From Rhodobacteraceae bacterium UBA1943 (GTDB taxonomy: Bacteria; Pseudomonadota; Alphaproteobacteria; Rhodobacterales; Rhodobacteraceae), in NCBI GenBank assembly GCA_002336845.1, contig DDEX01000063.1, forward strand, positions 38,222 through 102,221: a stretch of DNA of 64,000 nucleotides. The letters are read 5' to 3'. A program made the position numbers and the translations under genes. Numbering within the stretch: the first letter of the stretch is position 1; each line of letters opens with the position of its first letter. The notes under the pieces are model-generated. The model searched no databases. It saw nothing but the letters and a program-made list of their open reading frames with translations, and was not told the origin of the DNA. Positions 20,051-28,704 of this stretch are shown one piece after another.

Positions 20051-20587
20051 TCAGTAGGTATAGGTCGTCCCGGTCTCGATGGCACGGGCCAGCGAGGTTT
20101 CGGCCCAGGTGCCCTGCCCGCCATTGCTGCGGATCGCGGCAAGATGCGCGCGCGCTGCATCCATCTCGTTCATCTCGACCAGCAACTGACCAAAATAGCT
20201 GTGCGTCAGGATGTTGCCGGGGTTCACCTTCAGCGCCGCCTCATAGGCCACGATGCCCTGTTCAAGATTGCCCGATTTGCGCAGGATGAAGCCGCGATAG
20301 GTCAGCACGCGGTCGGTATCGCCTTCGGTCATTGACGACAGGACCAGCATGGCATCGTCATAGCGCCCGGCCCAGGCCAGTTCGCGCACCGCGCGGAACC
20401 GTTGATCGTTGTTCAGGCCGTGGTATTGCGGCGGAACGCATTTCTGCTGTGCCTCATCCCAAACCTCCCCGTCCTTGCACTGGGTTGTGGTCTGGGTGGG
20501 CTTTGGCGGTTCGCTGTCGTCCGACCCGGCGGCAAAAGCGGCAAAAGGCAAGGTCACGAACAGCGCGATGGCGGGCAAAAGGCGCAT
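20051..20587 (-). CDS. Secreted tetratricopeptide-repeat protein
   Basis: 178-residue protein with a signal peptide (MRLLPAIALFVTLPFAAFA) and a short Cys motif, CKDGEVWDEAQQKC, near residue 37. Two to three TPR-like helix pairs follow from about residue 60 (AVRELAWAGRYDDAML, GFILRKSGNLEQGIVAYEAAL, HSYFGQLLVEMNEMDAARAHL). Such proteins act as periplasmic protein-interaction scaffolds. It is probably co-transcribed with the small secreted gene downstream. Known only as a hypothetical TPR protein in this family. Confidence 0.8.
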   Translation of the reverse strand: MRLLPAIALFVTLPFAAFAAGSDDSEPPKPTQTTTQCKDGEVWDEAQQKCVPPQYHGLNNDQRFRAVRELAWAGRYDDAMLVLSSMTEGDTDRVLTYRGFILRKSGNLEQGIVAYEAALKVNPGNILTHSYFGQLLVEMNEMDAARAHLAAIRSNGGQGTWAETSLARAIETGTTYTY

Positions 20588-20696
20588 GGGGCTTCTCCGG
20601 TTGCTTTGAAAAAGCTAACACGGAATCCGCAATCGTGGATGCACGTTTTTCTGATCATGCCCCGGCCAGCGCGACCGGGGCACGAAAGGCAGAAAC

Positions 20697-21998
20697 TCAG
20701 CCGAAGACCCGGGCGAAAATGGTATCGACATGCTTGGTGTGATAGCCAAGGTCGAACTTTTCCTCGATCTCGGCGGGCGACAGGGCCGCCGTAACCTCGG
20801 GGTCGGCCAGCAGCTCGGTCTTGAAATCGGCACCCTTTTCCCAGACCTTCATCGCGTTGCGCTGCACCAGCCGATAGCTGTCCTCACGGCTGACACCCGC
20901 TTGCGTCAGCGCCAGAAGCACCCGCTGCGACATGACCAGACCTTTGAACTTGTTCATGTTCTTCAGCATGTTCTCGGGGTAAACCACCAGCTTTTCCACC
21001 ACGCCAGCCAAGCGGTGCAGGGCGAAATCCAGTGTGATCGTGGTATCGGGGCCGATGGCCCGCTCGACACTGGAATGGCTGATGTCACGTTCGTGCCAGA
21101 GGGCGACATTCTCCAGTGCCGGCACCACCGACATGCGGACAAGGCGCGCAAGGCCGGTCAGGTTTTCGGTCAGCACGGGGTTGCGTTTATGCGGCATGGC
21201 CGACGAGCCCTTTTGACCGGGGCTGAAGAATTCCTCGGCCTCCAGCACCTCGGTGCGCTGCATGTGACGGATTTCGATGGCGATGTTCTCGATGCTGCTG
21301 GCGATGACGCCAAGGGTGGCGAAGAACATGGCGTGGCGGTCGCGGGGAATGACCTGCGTGCTGATGGTTTCCGGGATCAGCCCCAGCTTGTCGCAAACGT
21401 ATTCCTCGACACGCGGGTCGATATTGGCAAAGGTGCCCACCGCACCCGAAATCGCGCCGGTGCGGATTTCTTCGCGGGCGGCAATCAGGCGACGCTTGGC
21501 GCGGCTCATCTCGGCATAGAAGCGGGCGAAGGTCAGGCCCATGGTGATGGGTTCGGCATGAATGCCGTGGCTGCGGCCAATACGCACTGTGTCCTTATAC
21601 TCATAGGCGCGGGTTTTCAGCGCGGCCAGAACACGGTCAACGCCTGCCAGCAGCAGGTCACTGGCGCGGACAAGCTGAATGTTCAGCGTGGTGTCCAGCA
21701 CGTCGGAACTGGTCATGCCCTGATGAACGAACCGCGCCTCATCGTTGCCGATGATCTCGGCCAGATGGGTCAAAAAGGCGATCACGTCATGCTTGGTCAC
21801 CGCCTCGATCTCATCGATGCGGGCGACGTTGAATTCCACGTCCTTGGCTTTCCACACCGCCTCGGCATTGGCCTTGGGGATCACACCCAACGCGGCCTGG
21901 GCGTCGCAGGCATGGGCCTCGATCTCATACCAGATACGGAAACGGGTCTGGGGATCCCAGATGGCAACCATGTCGGGGCGGGAATAGCGCGGGATCAT
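20697..21998 (-). CDS. purB: Adenylosuccinate lyase
   Basis: 433-residue fumarase/aspartase-superfamily enzyme that cleaves SAICAR and adenylosuccinate in purine synthesis. Motifs: MIPRYSRPDM at the start, TSSDVLDT (conserved C1 region), GRSHGIHAEP (catalytic His region) and the signature SSAMPHKRNP with the catalytic Ser loop. Length and both ends match the family. It is a stand-alone gene, with a gap of 92 bp to the speB gene downstream. Confidence 0.96.
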   Translation of the reverse strand: MIPRYSRPDMVAIWDPQTRFRIWYEIEAHACDAQAALGVIPKANAEAVWKAKDVEFNVARIDEIEAVTKHDVIAFLTHLAEIIGNDEARFVHQGMTSSDVLDTTLNIQLVRASDLLLAGVDRVLAALKTRAYEYKDTVRIGRSHGIHAEPITMGLTFARFYAEMSRAKRRLIAAREEIRTGAISGAVGTFANIDPRVEEYVCDKLGLIPETISTQVIPRDRHAMFFATLGVIASSIENIAIEIRHMQRTEVLEAEEFFSPGQKGSSAMPHKRNPVLTENLTGLARLVRMSVVPALENVALWHERDISHSSVERAIGPDTTITLDFALHRLAGVVEKLVVYPENMLKNMNKFKGLVMSQRVLLALTQAGVSREDSYRLVQRNAMKVWEKGADFKTELLADPEVTAALSPAEIEEKFDLGYHTKHVDTIFARVFG

Positions 21999-22090
21999 CG
22001 GGCAGCCTTTCTTTGCGGGGTCGGGCGTGGATTAGACCGCAGGGGGAATGGGTGCAAGGGGTTGCCCTTCCCCCAAAGGGGGAGAGGGGC

Positions 22091-23041
22091 CTATCGCCCC
22101 TGCGGCACCCCCGGCAGGACGCACAGCATCTCATAAAGCAGGTTCGCCCCCACCAGTGCGGTATTGCCACTGGGGTCATAGGGGGGCGACACCTCGACCA
22201 GATCGCCGCCCACAAGGTTCAGCCCCGCACAGCCGCGCACGATCTCCAGCCCCTGCCAGATGGTCAGCCCGCCCGGTTCTACCGTTCCCGTCCCCGGCGC
22301 AAAGGCGGGGTCAAGGCTGTCGATGTCATAGCTCAGATATACCGGCGCATCGCCGATCTTGGCCCGGATCTCGGCCATCAAGGGCACCAGCGATTTGTGC
22401 CAGCACGCCTCGGCCTGCACGACCGTCCAACCGTTCTTGCGGCCCAAGTCGAAATCTTCCGGGGAATAGCCAGTTCCGCGCAGCCCGATCTGGAACACCT
22501 TGTCGTTGATCAGGCAGCCATCCTCGAACGCGCGGCGGAAGGGGCAGCCATGGGCGACCTTTTCGCCAAACATGGTATCGTTGATGTCGGCATGGGCATC
22601 GACATGGATCAGCGCCACCGGCCCGTGTTTCTTTTTGACCGCGCGCAAGATAGGCCAGGTCAGCGTATGGTCGCCCCCCAGCGTCAGCGGCAGTGCGCCC
22701 TTGGCCAGCACATCGTCATAAAACGCCGTGATGATATCGACCGACTTTTTCAGATCGAAGGTGTTGATCGGCACATCGCCGATATCGGCCACCTGCAAAT
22801 GCTCGAACGGCGCCGCGCCGGTCGCCATGTTATAGGGCCGCAGCATCCTGCTTTCGTCGCGGATCTGGCGCGGCCCCAGCCGCGTGCCGGGCCGGTTCGA
22901 GGTGCCAATGTCCATCGGAATGCCGACAAAGGCCACATCCAGCCCGGAGGCATCGGCCTGCGAAGGCAGCCGCATCATGGTGGCCGGGCCGCCGAAGCGC
23001 GGCATGTCATTACCGCCAAGCGGTTGGTTGAACTTGCTCAT
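22091..23041 (-). CDS. speB: Agmatinase-family ureohydrolase (canonical metal site)
   Basis: 316-residue ureohydrolase that removes urea from agmatine or a related guanidine compound. All Mn-ligand motifs are intact: GGDHTLTW, DAHADIND and DIDSLDP. The start MSKFNQPLGGNDMPRFGG matches the agmatinase-like branch common in Rhodobacteraceae. The ATG overlaps the stop of the next ureohydrolase gene by 4 bp (ATGA type), so the two are co-translated and their products may work in one pathway or one complex. The exact substrate is uncertain: agmatine, guanidinobutyrate or guanidinopropionate are possible. Confidence 0.88.
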   Translation of the reverse strand: MSKFNQPLGGNDMPRFGGPATMMRLPSQADASGLDVAFVGIPMDIGTSNRPGTRLGPRQIRDESRMLRPYNMATGAAPFEHLQVADIGDVPINTFDLKKSVDIITAFYDDVLAKGALPLTLGGDHTLTWPILRAVKKKHGPVALIHVDAHADINDTMFGEKVAHGCPFRRAFEDGCLINDKVFQIGLRGTGYSPEDFDLGRKNGWTVVQAEACWHKSLVPLMAEIRAKIGDAPVYLSYDIDSLDPAFAPGTGTVEPGGLTIWQGLEIVRGCAGLNLVGGDLVEVSPPYDPSGNTALVGANLLYEMLCVLPGVPQGR

Positions 23042-23976
23042 TTCCCTACCTGTCCTGCAAGAATGCCCAAAACGCCCGCCAGCAACTGCGCCGCCACCAG
23101 CGCCCCCTGCCCGTCGATATCCCGCTCGGCCATGAATTCCACCATGTCGAAGCTGACGATCCGCCCGCGCGCCGCCGCCCCGGCAATCAACTCGAACACC
23201 TGCCAATAGGTCAGGCCCCCCGCCGCCCGGCCGATCACGGCGGGCATGATCGCCGGGTCCAGTGCGTCCACATCCAGACAGATGGCGATATTCGCGCCCT
23301 GCGGGATCAGCGACAGCGCGCGGCCAATGCCTTCTGCCGCCACCTCACGCGCGGGAACAAAGGTCACGCCCCATTCCTGGGCCGCAACCGCATCGCCGGG
23401 CCGGGCAGAGCCGATGCCACGCTGGCCAACCTGGATGATCTGGCGCACATGCGCCATCTCTGACGCCCGCCGCATGGTGGATGAGAGGCCCCAACGCTCG
23501 CCGCCCACATCCTCGCGCCAGTCGATATGGGCGTCGATTTGCAGGATGGTCAGCGGCCCCTGCGCCTCCAGCGCCTGCAACAGCGGGATGGGCAACGAAT
23601 CGTCGCCCCCCAGCAGCACCGGCACGGCACCGGCGACCAGCACCTTGCCGACCGCCTCGCGCAGCAAGGCCCGGTTCGCCGCCCCGTCGCCCGAAACCGC
23701 CAGATCGCCCGCATCGACGATCCGCACCCCTTCTGGGATCACCGCCTGCCCCAGATCAAAGTTCATCGCCTGTTGCGAGGCCGCCCATTGTGCCCCGCCC
23801 GCCCGGATTGCCGCAGCCCCCCCGGCACAATAATGGCCAACGCTGGGATACGGCGTACAGCCATCGGCCCCCAGAATCACCACATCCGCCGCAAGACGCC
23901 CAAGGTCAGGCGCCTCTGGCAGACCAAGAAAGCCGCGCGCCGCCCCTGCCCCGAACATCGTTCCCAGTGTCGCCAT
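23038..23976 (-). CDS. Second ureohydrolase-fold protein, first metal His replaced by Asp
   Basis: 312-residue agmatinase/arginase-fold protein. The second and third metal motifs are present (DAHIDW; DVDALDP), but in the first motif the usual GGDHS reads GGDDS, so residue 126 is Asp where family members have a metal-binding His. It may bind metals differently or be a regulatory partner. It overlaps the canonical speB downstream by 4 bp and is first in this two-gene unit. Fold assignment is firm; activity is uncertain. Confidence 0.85.
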   Translation of the reverse strand: MATLGTMFGAGAARGFLGLPEAPDLGRLAADVVILGADGCTPYPSVGHYCAGGAAAIRAGGAQWAASQQAMNFDLGQAVIPEGVRIVDAGDLAVSGDGAANRALLREAVGKVLVAGAVPVLLGGDDSLPIPLLQALEAQGPLTILQIDAHIDWREDVGGERWGLSSTMRRASEMAHVRQIIQVGQRGIGSARPGDAVAAQEWGVTFVPAREVAAEGIGRALSLIPQGANIAICLDVDALDPAIMPAVIGRAAGGLTYWQVFELIAGAAARGRIVSFDMVEFMAERDIDGQGALVAAQLLAGVLGILAGQVGK

Positions 23977-24312
23977 GCCTCACCTCCTTGTTACCGGCAT
24001 CTTGCGCACAGCACAGGTGAGGTTCAAGGGCGCGAAACCCGCCACAGGGGCGAAAGGCCGCAACGCCAAAGTGAAGGGCGTCGCTTCTCGCCCCACTTCG
24101 GGCAAAATCCCCGACGGGCAAACGGCCGCCCACGACCGACAGGCCCATAAGCGCCCCGGGCCTTCCCGGTGATCGCGGTCTCGAACACCGGAACCTGCCG
24201 CCTGGCGACCGCAGATCCACGCCCTGCCCATGCGTGGGGACAAGACAAGGCCGCCTTGGCCAAAAGAAAAGGCGGCCCAAGGGCCGCCCTTTCCGTAATC
24301 CTGCGAAAGGTC
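23977..24312. other. Intergenic stretch, no gene seen
   Basis: The 336-bp gap between the second ureohydrolase gene and acpP (both minus strand). Short open frames on both strands show no family resemblance and no good ribosome site. It must hold the ureohydrolase promoter and, at its right end, the acpP terminator. Confidence 0.6.
24271..24288 (-). terminator. Terminator of acpP
   Basis: Perfect 8-bp stem (GGCGGCCC / GGGCCGCC) with a 2-nt loop, extended by flanking A-T pairs and followed on the minus strand by TTTTCTTTT. It lies 25 bp beyond the acpP stop. Confidence 0.8.
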
Positions 24313-24546
24313 TCAGACAGCGCCCGAGATGAACTTTACCGCATCGCCGAAGGTCTGGATGGTTTCGGCGGCGTCATCGGGGATCTCGATGCCAAACTCT
24401 TCTTCGAAGGCCATCACCAGTTCGACGGTATCAAGGCTGTCTGCGCCCAGATCGTCGATGAACGAGGCATTCTCGGTCACCTTGTCGGCATCCGCGCCGA
24501 GATGCTCGACGACGATCTTCTTAACGCGCTCGGCGATGTCGCTCAT
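24313..24546 (-). CDS. acpP: Acyl carrier protein
   Basis: 77-residue acidic ACP that carries growing fatty acyl chains on a 4'-phosphopantetheine arm. The attachment Ser37 lies in the invariant GADSLD motif, and the four-helix pattern and length are canonical. It is downstream of fabG with a 114-bp gap, in the usual fabD-fabG-acpP order, and is followed by its own terminator, so acpP-only transcripts are likely. Confidence 0.98.
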   Translation of the reverse strand: MSDIAERVKKIVVEHLGADADKVTENASFIDDLGADSLDTVELVMAFEEEFGIEIPDDAAETIQTFGDAVKFISGAV

Positions 24547-24660
24547 GTCACTTCCTCATCAAGGGGGCAGATGGCCCCGGCTGTCTTTGGCGCGGCTGAT
24601 AGCAAAGCCACGCGGGCATGGCAAGAAGATTGGCCGCGACCTGGGGCCTAGGTCAACCCG

Positions 24661-25398
24661 CTACGCCATGTTGCCGCCGCCATTCACATGCAGCGTGGCC
24701 CCTGTCACATAGGCAGCCTCGGACGAGGCCAGATACAGCACCGCCGCCGCAATCTCTTCCGGCTTGCCCATGCGCCCCGCCGGAACGTCGGCCAGGATAC
24801 GCGCGCGCTGCTCATCGTTCAGCTTTTCGGTCATCGCGGTTTCCACCAGTCCCGGCGCCACGCAGTTCACCGTGATGCCCCGGCTCGCCACCTCTTGTGC
24901 AAGCGACTTCGACAGGCCCTGAAGGCCGGCCTTGGCGGCGGCATAATTGGCCTGGCCGGGGTTGCCCGCCGTGCCGACCACAGAGGTGATGTTGATGATG
25001 CGCCCCCAGCGGGCCTTCATCATGCCGCGCAAGGCCGCCCGGCACAGACGGAAGGATGAGGTGAGGTTCACCTCGATCACCTGTGCCCAGTCGTCATCCG
25101 ACATTCGCATCATCAGCCCGTCGCGGGTGATCCCGGCATTGTTGACCAGAATATCCACCTGCCCCATCGCCTCGGCCGCCTGCTTCATCAGCGCCTCGAC
25201 CTCTTCGGCAACCGAAAGGTTGCAGGGCAGAACATGGGCCCGCCCCGCCAATTCCGCCGCCAGCGCCTCCAACGGCTCGACCCGCGTGCCCGAAAGGCCA
25301 ACGGTTGCCCCGGCGGCATGCAGGGCTCGTGCCACCGCGCCACCGATCCCACCCGATGCGCCGGTGACCAGTGCCGTTTTCCCAGTCAGATCAAACAT
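24661..25398 (-). CDS. fabG: 3-oxoacyl-[acyl-carrier-protein] reductase
   Basis: 245-residue NADPH-dependent SDR of fatty acid elongation. TGASGGIG binds the cofactor, NNAGITRD is characteristic of FabG, the catalytic ITSVVG Ser and YAAAK supply the Ser-Tyr-Lys triad, and the C-terminus NGGGNMA is typical of the family. Start chosen at 25398 (MFDLTGK) rather than at the upstream in-frame codon. It sits between fabD and acpP, which settles the role. A dispersed repeat lies in the fabD-fabG gap. Confidence 0.97.
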   Translation of the reverse strand: MFDLTGKTALVTGASGGIGGAVARALHAAGATVGLSGTRVEPLEALAAELAGRAHVLPCNLSVAEEVEALMKQAAEAMGQVDILVNNAGITRDGLMMRMSDDDWAQVIEVNLTSSFRLCRAALRGMMKARWGRIINITSVVGTAGNPGQANYAAAKAGLQGLSKSLAQEVASRGITVNCVAPGLVETAMTEKLNDEQRARILADVPAGRMGKPEEIAAAVLYLASSEAAYVTGATLHVNGGGNMA

Positions 25399-25434
25399 CG
25401 CAAATTTCCCCACCCCGAAGATCATTTTCTGTCC

Positions 25435-25474
25435 ATAAATATCCCGTGGGGGTCCGGGGGCGCGAAGCCCCCGG
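25435..25474. repeat. Dispersed AAATATCCC element with GC hairpin (copy 6)
   Basis: ATAAATATCCC (25435-25445) is followed by a perfect 8-bp hairpin, 25454-25474 (CCGGGGGC / GCCCCCGG, 5-nt loop). It falls between fabD and fabG, which are on one strand, so it may cause partial termination or just be a tolerated insertion. Closely like copy 1 at 1302-1339. Confidence 0.65.
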
Positions 25475-25495
25475 GCTTGGCCACGGGCGCAAGCC

Positions 25496-26428
25496 TCATG
25501 CCTTCAATGCCACCACATCCTCTGGCGTCCCCACGGCTTTCAGCACCACATCACCGCCCAGGATTCGCTTGATCATGCCAGAAAGCGCCTTGCCCGCACC
25601 GATTTCCCAGTATTCGGCCACGCCCGCGCCCGCCATCCACAGCACCGATTCCCGCCAGCGGACCGAACCGGTGACCTGCGCCACCAGAAGCTGGCGGATG
25701 CGGTCAGGCTCGGTCACCGCCTCGGCCCGGACGTTGGCGACCAGCGGGACCTTCGGGGCATGGATCACCACGCCCGCCAGCGCCTCGGCCATCACGGCTG
25801 CGGCGGGCTGCATCAGCGCGCAGTGGAAAGGGGCAGAGACCGGCAACATCAGCGCGCGCTTGGCGCCTTTGGCCTTGGCAATCTCGACCGCCCGCTCCAC
25901 TGCCGCCTTGTGGCCCGAAACCACCACCTGCGCGGGGTCGTTGTCGTTCGCGGCCTGGCACACCTCGCCCTGCGCCGCCTCGGCCGCCACTTCGGTTGCG
26001 GTCGCGAAATCAAGGCCCAGCAGGGCGGCCATGGCGCCCACACCCACCGGAACCGCCTCTTGCATCGCCTTGCCGCGAATGCGCAGCAGGCGCGCGGTGT
26101 CAGAAAGGCTCAGGGAGCCGGCCGCGCAAAGGGCGGAGTATTCGCCAAGCGAATGCCCGGCCACGAAATCGCCCTGCTGGATGCCCAGACCTTCGGCCCC
26201 CAACGCCGCCATCGCCGCCATCGAGGTCGCCATCAGCGCCGGCTGCGCGTTCTGGGTCAGCGTCAGTTCCGCAATGTCGCCGCCCCAGATCAGGGCCGAC
26301 AGCTTTTCTTGCAGCGCGTCATCGACCTCGTCGAACACGGCTTTCGCGGCCGGATAGGCCTCGGCCAAAGCCTTGCCCATGCCGATGGCTTGCGCCCCTT
26401 GCCCCGGAAATACGAATGCGCGGCTCAT
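25496..26428 (-). CDS. fabD: Malonyl-CoA:ACP transacylase
   Basis: 310-residue acyltransferase that loads malonyl groups onto ACP. FVFPGQGAQ opens the protein, the nucleophilic Ser93 lies in GHSLGEY, and the catalytic His is in SAPFHCALM. Start at 26428 (MSRAFVFPGQG) with family-typical length. It is the first gene of the fabD-fabG-acpP cluster; its promoter must lie in the 106-bp divergent gap to the PACE gene. Confidence 0.97.
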   Translation of the reverse strand: MSRAFVFPGQGAQAIGMGKALAEAYPAAKAVFDEVDDALQEKLSALIWGGDIAELTLTQNAQPALMATSMAAMAALGAEGLGIQQGDFVAGHSLGEYSALCAAGSLSLSDTARLLRIRGKAMQEAVPVGVGAMAALLGLDFATATEVAAEAAQGEVCQAANDNDPAQVVVSGHKAAVERAVEIAKAKGAKRALMLPVSAPFHCALMQPAAAVMAEALAGVVIHAPKVPLVANVRAEAVTEPDRIRQLLVAQVTGSVRWRESVLWMAGAGVAEYWEIGAGKALSGMIKRILGGDVVLKAVGTPEDVVALKA

Positions 26429-26534
26429 GCCTGTCCCCCTCACGATCTTTTTCCCCGATTAACCTTTCCCGCCTCATCCTGCAATCGGCGCGAACCATTG
26501 ACGCCGGACAGCGGCGGCTTCAGGGTCGCGCCTC

Positions 26535-26963
26535 ATGAGCCAGATATCCCCTGTCCTGCGCCGCGTGATCTACGCCGTCCTGTTCGAGGCGATCGGCCTG
26601 ATCATCTCGACCCTCGGCCTCTTGGCCTTTTCCGATCAGGATGCCCAGACCGCCGGGGGTGCCGCCCTTGGCTCGATGATCATCGCGCTTCTGTTCAACT
26701 ATGTCTTCAACGCAGGCTTCGAGGCGTGGGAGCGACGGCAGACCGTCAAGGGCCGCTCGTTCCGCCGCCGCATTGTGCATGGCGCGTTGTTCGAGGGGGG
26801 CCTGCTGATCCTGATGGTGCCGTTCCTGGCCTGGTGGATGGGCGTGACGCTGTTGCAGGCGCTGATCTATGATGCGGGGCTGCTGGTGTTCTTTGCGGTT
26901 TATACGTTCGCCTTCACCTGGGCTTTTGACCGGATGTTCGGCCTGCCCGCCTCGGCGCGCTAG
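26535..26963 (+). CDS. PACE-family multidrug efflux transporter
   Basis: 142-residue protein built of two tandem pairs of hydrophobic helices (bacterial transmembrane pair domains). The first repeat has RRVIYAVLFEAIGLIIS and the second has RRIVHGALFEGGLLILM; the Glu in the first helix of each repeat is the proton-coupling residue described for AceI-type PACE proteins. The family exports biocides such as chlorhexidine and, naturally, short diamines. The gene is divergent from fabD. The substrate is not predictable. Confidence 0.85.
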   Translation: MSQISPVLRRVIYAVLFEAIGLIISTLGLLAFSDQDAQTAGGAALGSMIIALLFNYVFNAGFEAWERRQTVKGRSFRRRIVHGALFEGGLLILMVPFLAWWMGVTLLQALIYDAGLLVFFAVYTFAFTWAFDRMFGLPASAR

Positions 26964-27294
26964 GCCACGATACCCCGCCCGTGTGTGCGGCTTCAACAAA
27001 AGTCCTGTCCACCAGAACCCCCGAGAGGCCAGTGCCTGCCCCCGGTGGGCGCTGGCCGGGCCTCAGGGGCCCGGCGGTGCCACTTGCCACCGTCATCGCG
27101 TGCCGAAGGCGATGGCCTTCGCCATGGCAACGAGGAATTCCCCCTGTGCCCCAAGGCTTGCATCCCAAGCGTTCTTCTGTATAAGGCCCCATCCTTTGCT
27201 GCATTTTCCATGAACCGGCGCAGCCTCTCGTGGACGGGCCGCAGCAAGGGGTTTGCCCGTCCTATGAAATGCGCCTGACAGAACCGGAGTGCAC
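26964..27294. other. Intergenic stretch upstream of rpsF
   Basis: 331 bp without a convincing gene. It holds a perfect 8-bp hairpin at 27055-27075 (GCCGGGCC / GGCCCGGC, 5-nt loop) that could end the PACE transcript, and the putative rpsF promoter at 27158-27185. The roughly 110-bp leader after the promoter could host S6/S18 autoregulation, but I see no clear structure for it. Confidence 0.5.
27158..27185 (+). promoter_or_regulatory. Putative sigma-70-type promoter of rpsF-rpsR-rplI
   Basis: TTGCAT (27158-27163) and TATAAG (27180-27185) with 16-bp spacing, about 110 bp before the rpsF start. This is the best match in the gap. Confidence 0.4.
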
Positions 27295-27735
27295 ATGCCG
27301 CTGTACGAGCATGTCTTTATTTCGCGTCAGGACCTGTCCAACGCGCAGGCCGAAGGCCTGGTGGAACACTTCTCGACCGTCCTTTCGGACAACGGCGGCA
27401 AGGTCGTCGAATCCGAATACTGGGGCGTCAAGACGATGGCCTACAAGATCAACAAGAACCGCAAGGGCCACTATGCCCTGCTCAAGTCGGACGCGCCCGC
27501 GGCCGCCGTGCAGGAAATGGAACGCCTGATGCGTCTGCATGACGATGTCATGCGCGTTCTGACGATCAAGGTCGATACCCATGCCGAGGGCCCCTCGGTT
27601 CAGATGCAAAAGCGCGACGAGCGTGAGCGCGGCGACCGCGGTGACCGTCCTGAAGGCGGTTTCGGCGGTGGTGAACGTCGTGAGCGTCCCTCGTTCGGCG
27701 ATCGTCCCGAGCGTTCGGGCGGTTTCCGTCGCTGA
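27295..27735 (+). CDS. rpsF: 30S ribosomal protein S6
   Basis: 146-residue S6, which binds 16S rRNA together with S18. The core (MPLYEHVFISRQD, then WGVKTMAYKINKNRKGHY) is canonical; the C-terminal tail after residue about 105 is an extension rich in Arg, Gly and Glu, as common in alphaproteobacteria. GGAG at 27286 supports the ATG at 27295. First of the S6-S18-L9 operon, with a 22-bp gap to rpsR. Confidence 0.98.
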   Translation: MPLYEHVFISRQDLSNAQAEGLVEHFSTVLSDNGGKVVESEYWGVKTMAYKINKNRKGHYALLKSDAPAAAVQEMERLMRLHDDVMRVLTIKVDTHAEGPSVQMQKRDERERGDRGDRPEGGFGGGERRERPSFGDRPERSGGFRR

Positions 27736-27757
27736 TCTGAAAACAGGAGCATAAACC

Positions 27758-27985
27758 ATGGCGAACAAACCGTTTTTCCGCCGCCGCAAGGTCTGCCCCT
27801 TCTCGGGCGACAATGCACCGGCGATCGATTTCAAGGACACGCGTCTGCTGCAACGCTACATCAGCGAGCGCGGCAAGATCGTTCCGTCCCGCATCACCGC
27901 AGTCTCGGCCAAGAAGCAGCGTGAACTGGCACAAGCCATCAAGCGCGCCCGCTTCCTGGCCCTGCTGCCCTATGCCGTGAAGTAA
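27758..27985 (+). CDS. rpsR: 30S ribosomal protein S18
   Basis: 75-residue S18, partner of S6 on the 30S platform. Canonical blocks are RRRKVCPF near the N-terminus, [19 protein letters not shown] and the C-terminal [16 protein letters not shown] precedes the start. It lies between rpsF and rplI with short gaps. Confidence 0.98.
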   Translation: MANKPFFRRRKVCPFSGDNAPAIDFKDTRLLQRYISERGKIVPSRITAVSAKKQRELAQAIKRARFLALLPYAVK

Positions 27986-27998
27986 GGGAGACAGGCAC

Positions 27999-28568
27999 AT
28001 GCAAGTTATCCTGCTTCAGCGCGTGGCCAAGCTTGGCCAGATGGGCGAAGTCGTCAACGTCAAGGACGGCTACGCGCGCAACTTCCTTCTGCCGCAGGGC
28101 AAGGCCCTTCGCGCGAACGACGCCAACATCAAGTCGTTCGAGGTGAAGAAGGCCCAGCTTGAGGCCCATAACCTTGAAACCAAGAAAGAAGCCGAAGCCG
28201 TGGCTGAAAAGCTGGACGGTCAGGTCTTCGTGGTGATTCGCTCGGCCTCGGACGCCGGTGCGCTTTACGGGTCGGTTTCGCCCCGTGACGCCGCCGAAGC
28301 CGCGACCGCCGCGGGCTTTACCGTCAAGCGCGACCAGGTCGAGCTGGACAAGCCGATCAAGGATCTGGGCATCCACACCGTGACCGTGGTCCTGCACCCC
28401 GAAGTATCGGCCTCGATCAAGCTGAACGTCGCCCGTTCGACCGAAGAAGCCGAACTGCAAGCCTCGGGCAAGTCGATCCAGGAACTGGCAGCCGAGGCGG
28501 AAGCCGCGGCCGAGTTCGAGATCGCCGAGCTGTTCGACGAAGTCGGCGCCGCCGCCAACGACGAATAA
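27999..28568 (+). CDS. rplI: 50S ribosomal protein L9
   Basis: 189-residue L9 with the N-terminal 23S-rRNA-binding domain ([30 protein letters not shown]), the long connecting helix and the C-terminal domain ([17 protein letters not shown]). A 30-40 residue acidic C-terminal extension is longer than in E. coli. A strong terminator follows at 28591, closing the operon. Confidence 0.98.
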   Translation: MQVILLQRVAKLGQMGEVVNVKDGYARNFLLPQGKALRANDANIKSFEVKKAQLEAHNLETKKEAEAVAEKLDGQVFVVIRSASDAGALYGSVSPRDAAEAATAAGFTVKRDQVELDKPIKDLGIHTVTVVLHPEVSASIKLNVARSTEEAELQASGKSIQELAAEAEAAAEFEIAELFDEVGAAANDE

Positions 28569-28590
28569 TCTTCCCGTCAGGGATTATCAG

Positions 28591-28616
28591 CCGCGCCCCG
28601 CGCAATCGGGGCGCGG
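28591..28616 (+). terminator. Terminator of rpsF-rpsR-rplI
   Basis: Perfect 10-bp stem (CCGCGCCCCG / CGGGGCGCGG), 6-nt loop, followed by TTTTCGTTT; 22 bp after the rplI stop. Confidence 0.9.
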
Positions 28617-28704
28617 TTTTCGTTTGCAAGACAATGACGGGTGCCCGACAACGCGCGTCGGGAACAGGACAGCGCGCGCCCTGCCCAAGGCTAGCCTGCC
28701 CGTC

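Noticed and set aside
23906..24280. 124-codon minus-strand frame in the gap before acpP
   Set aside because: It overlaps the terminator and the second ureohydrolase start, with no ribosome site or homology.
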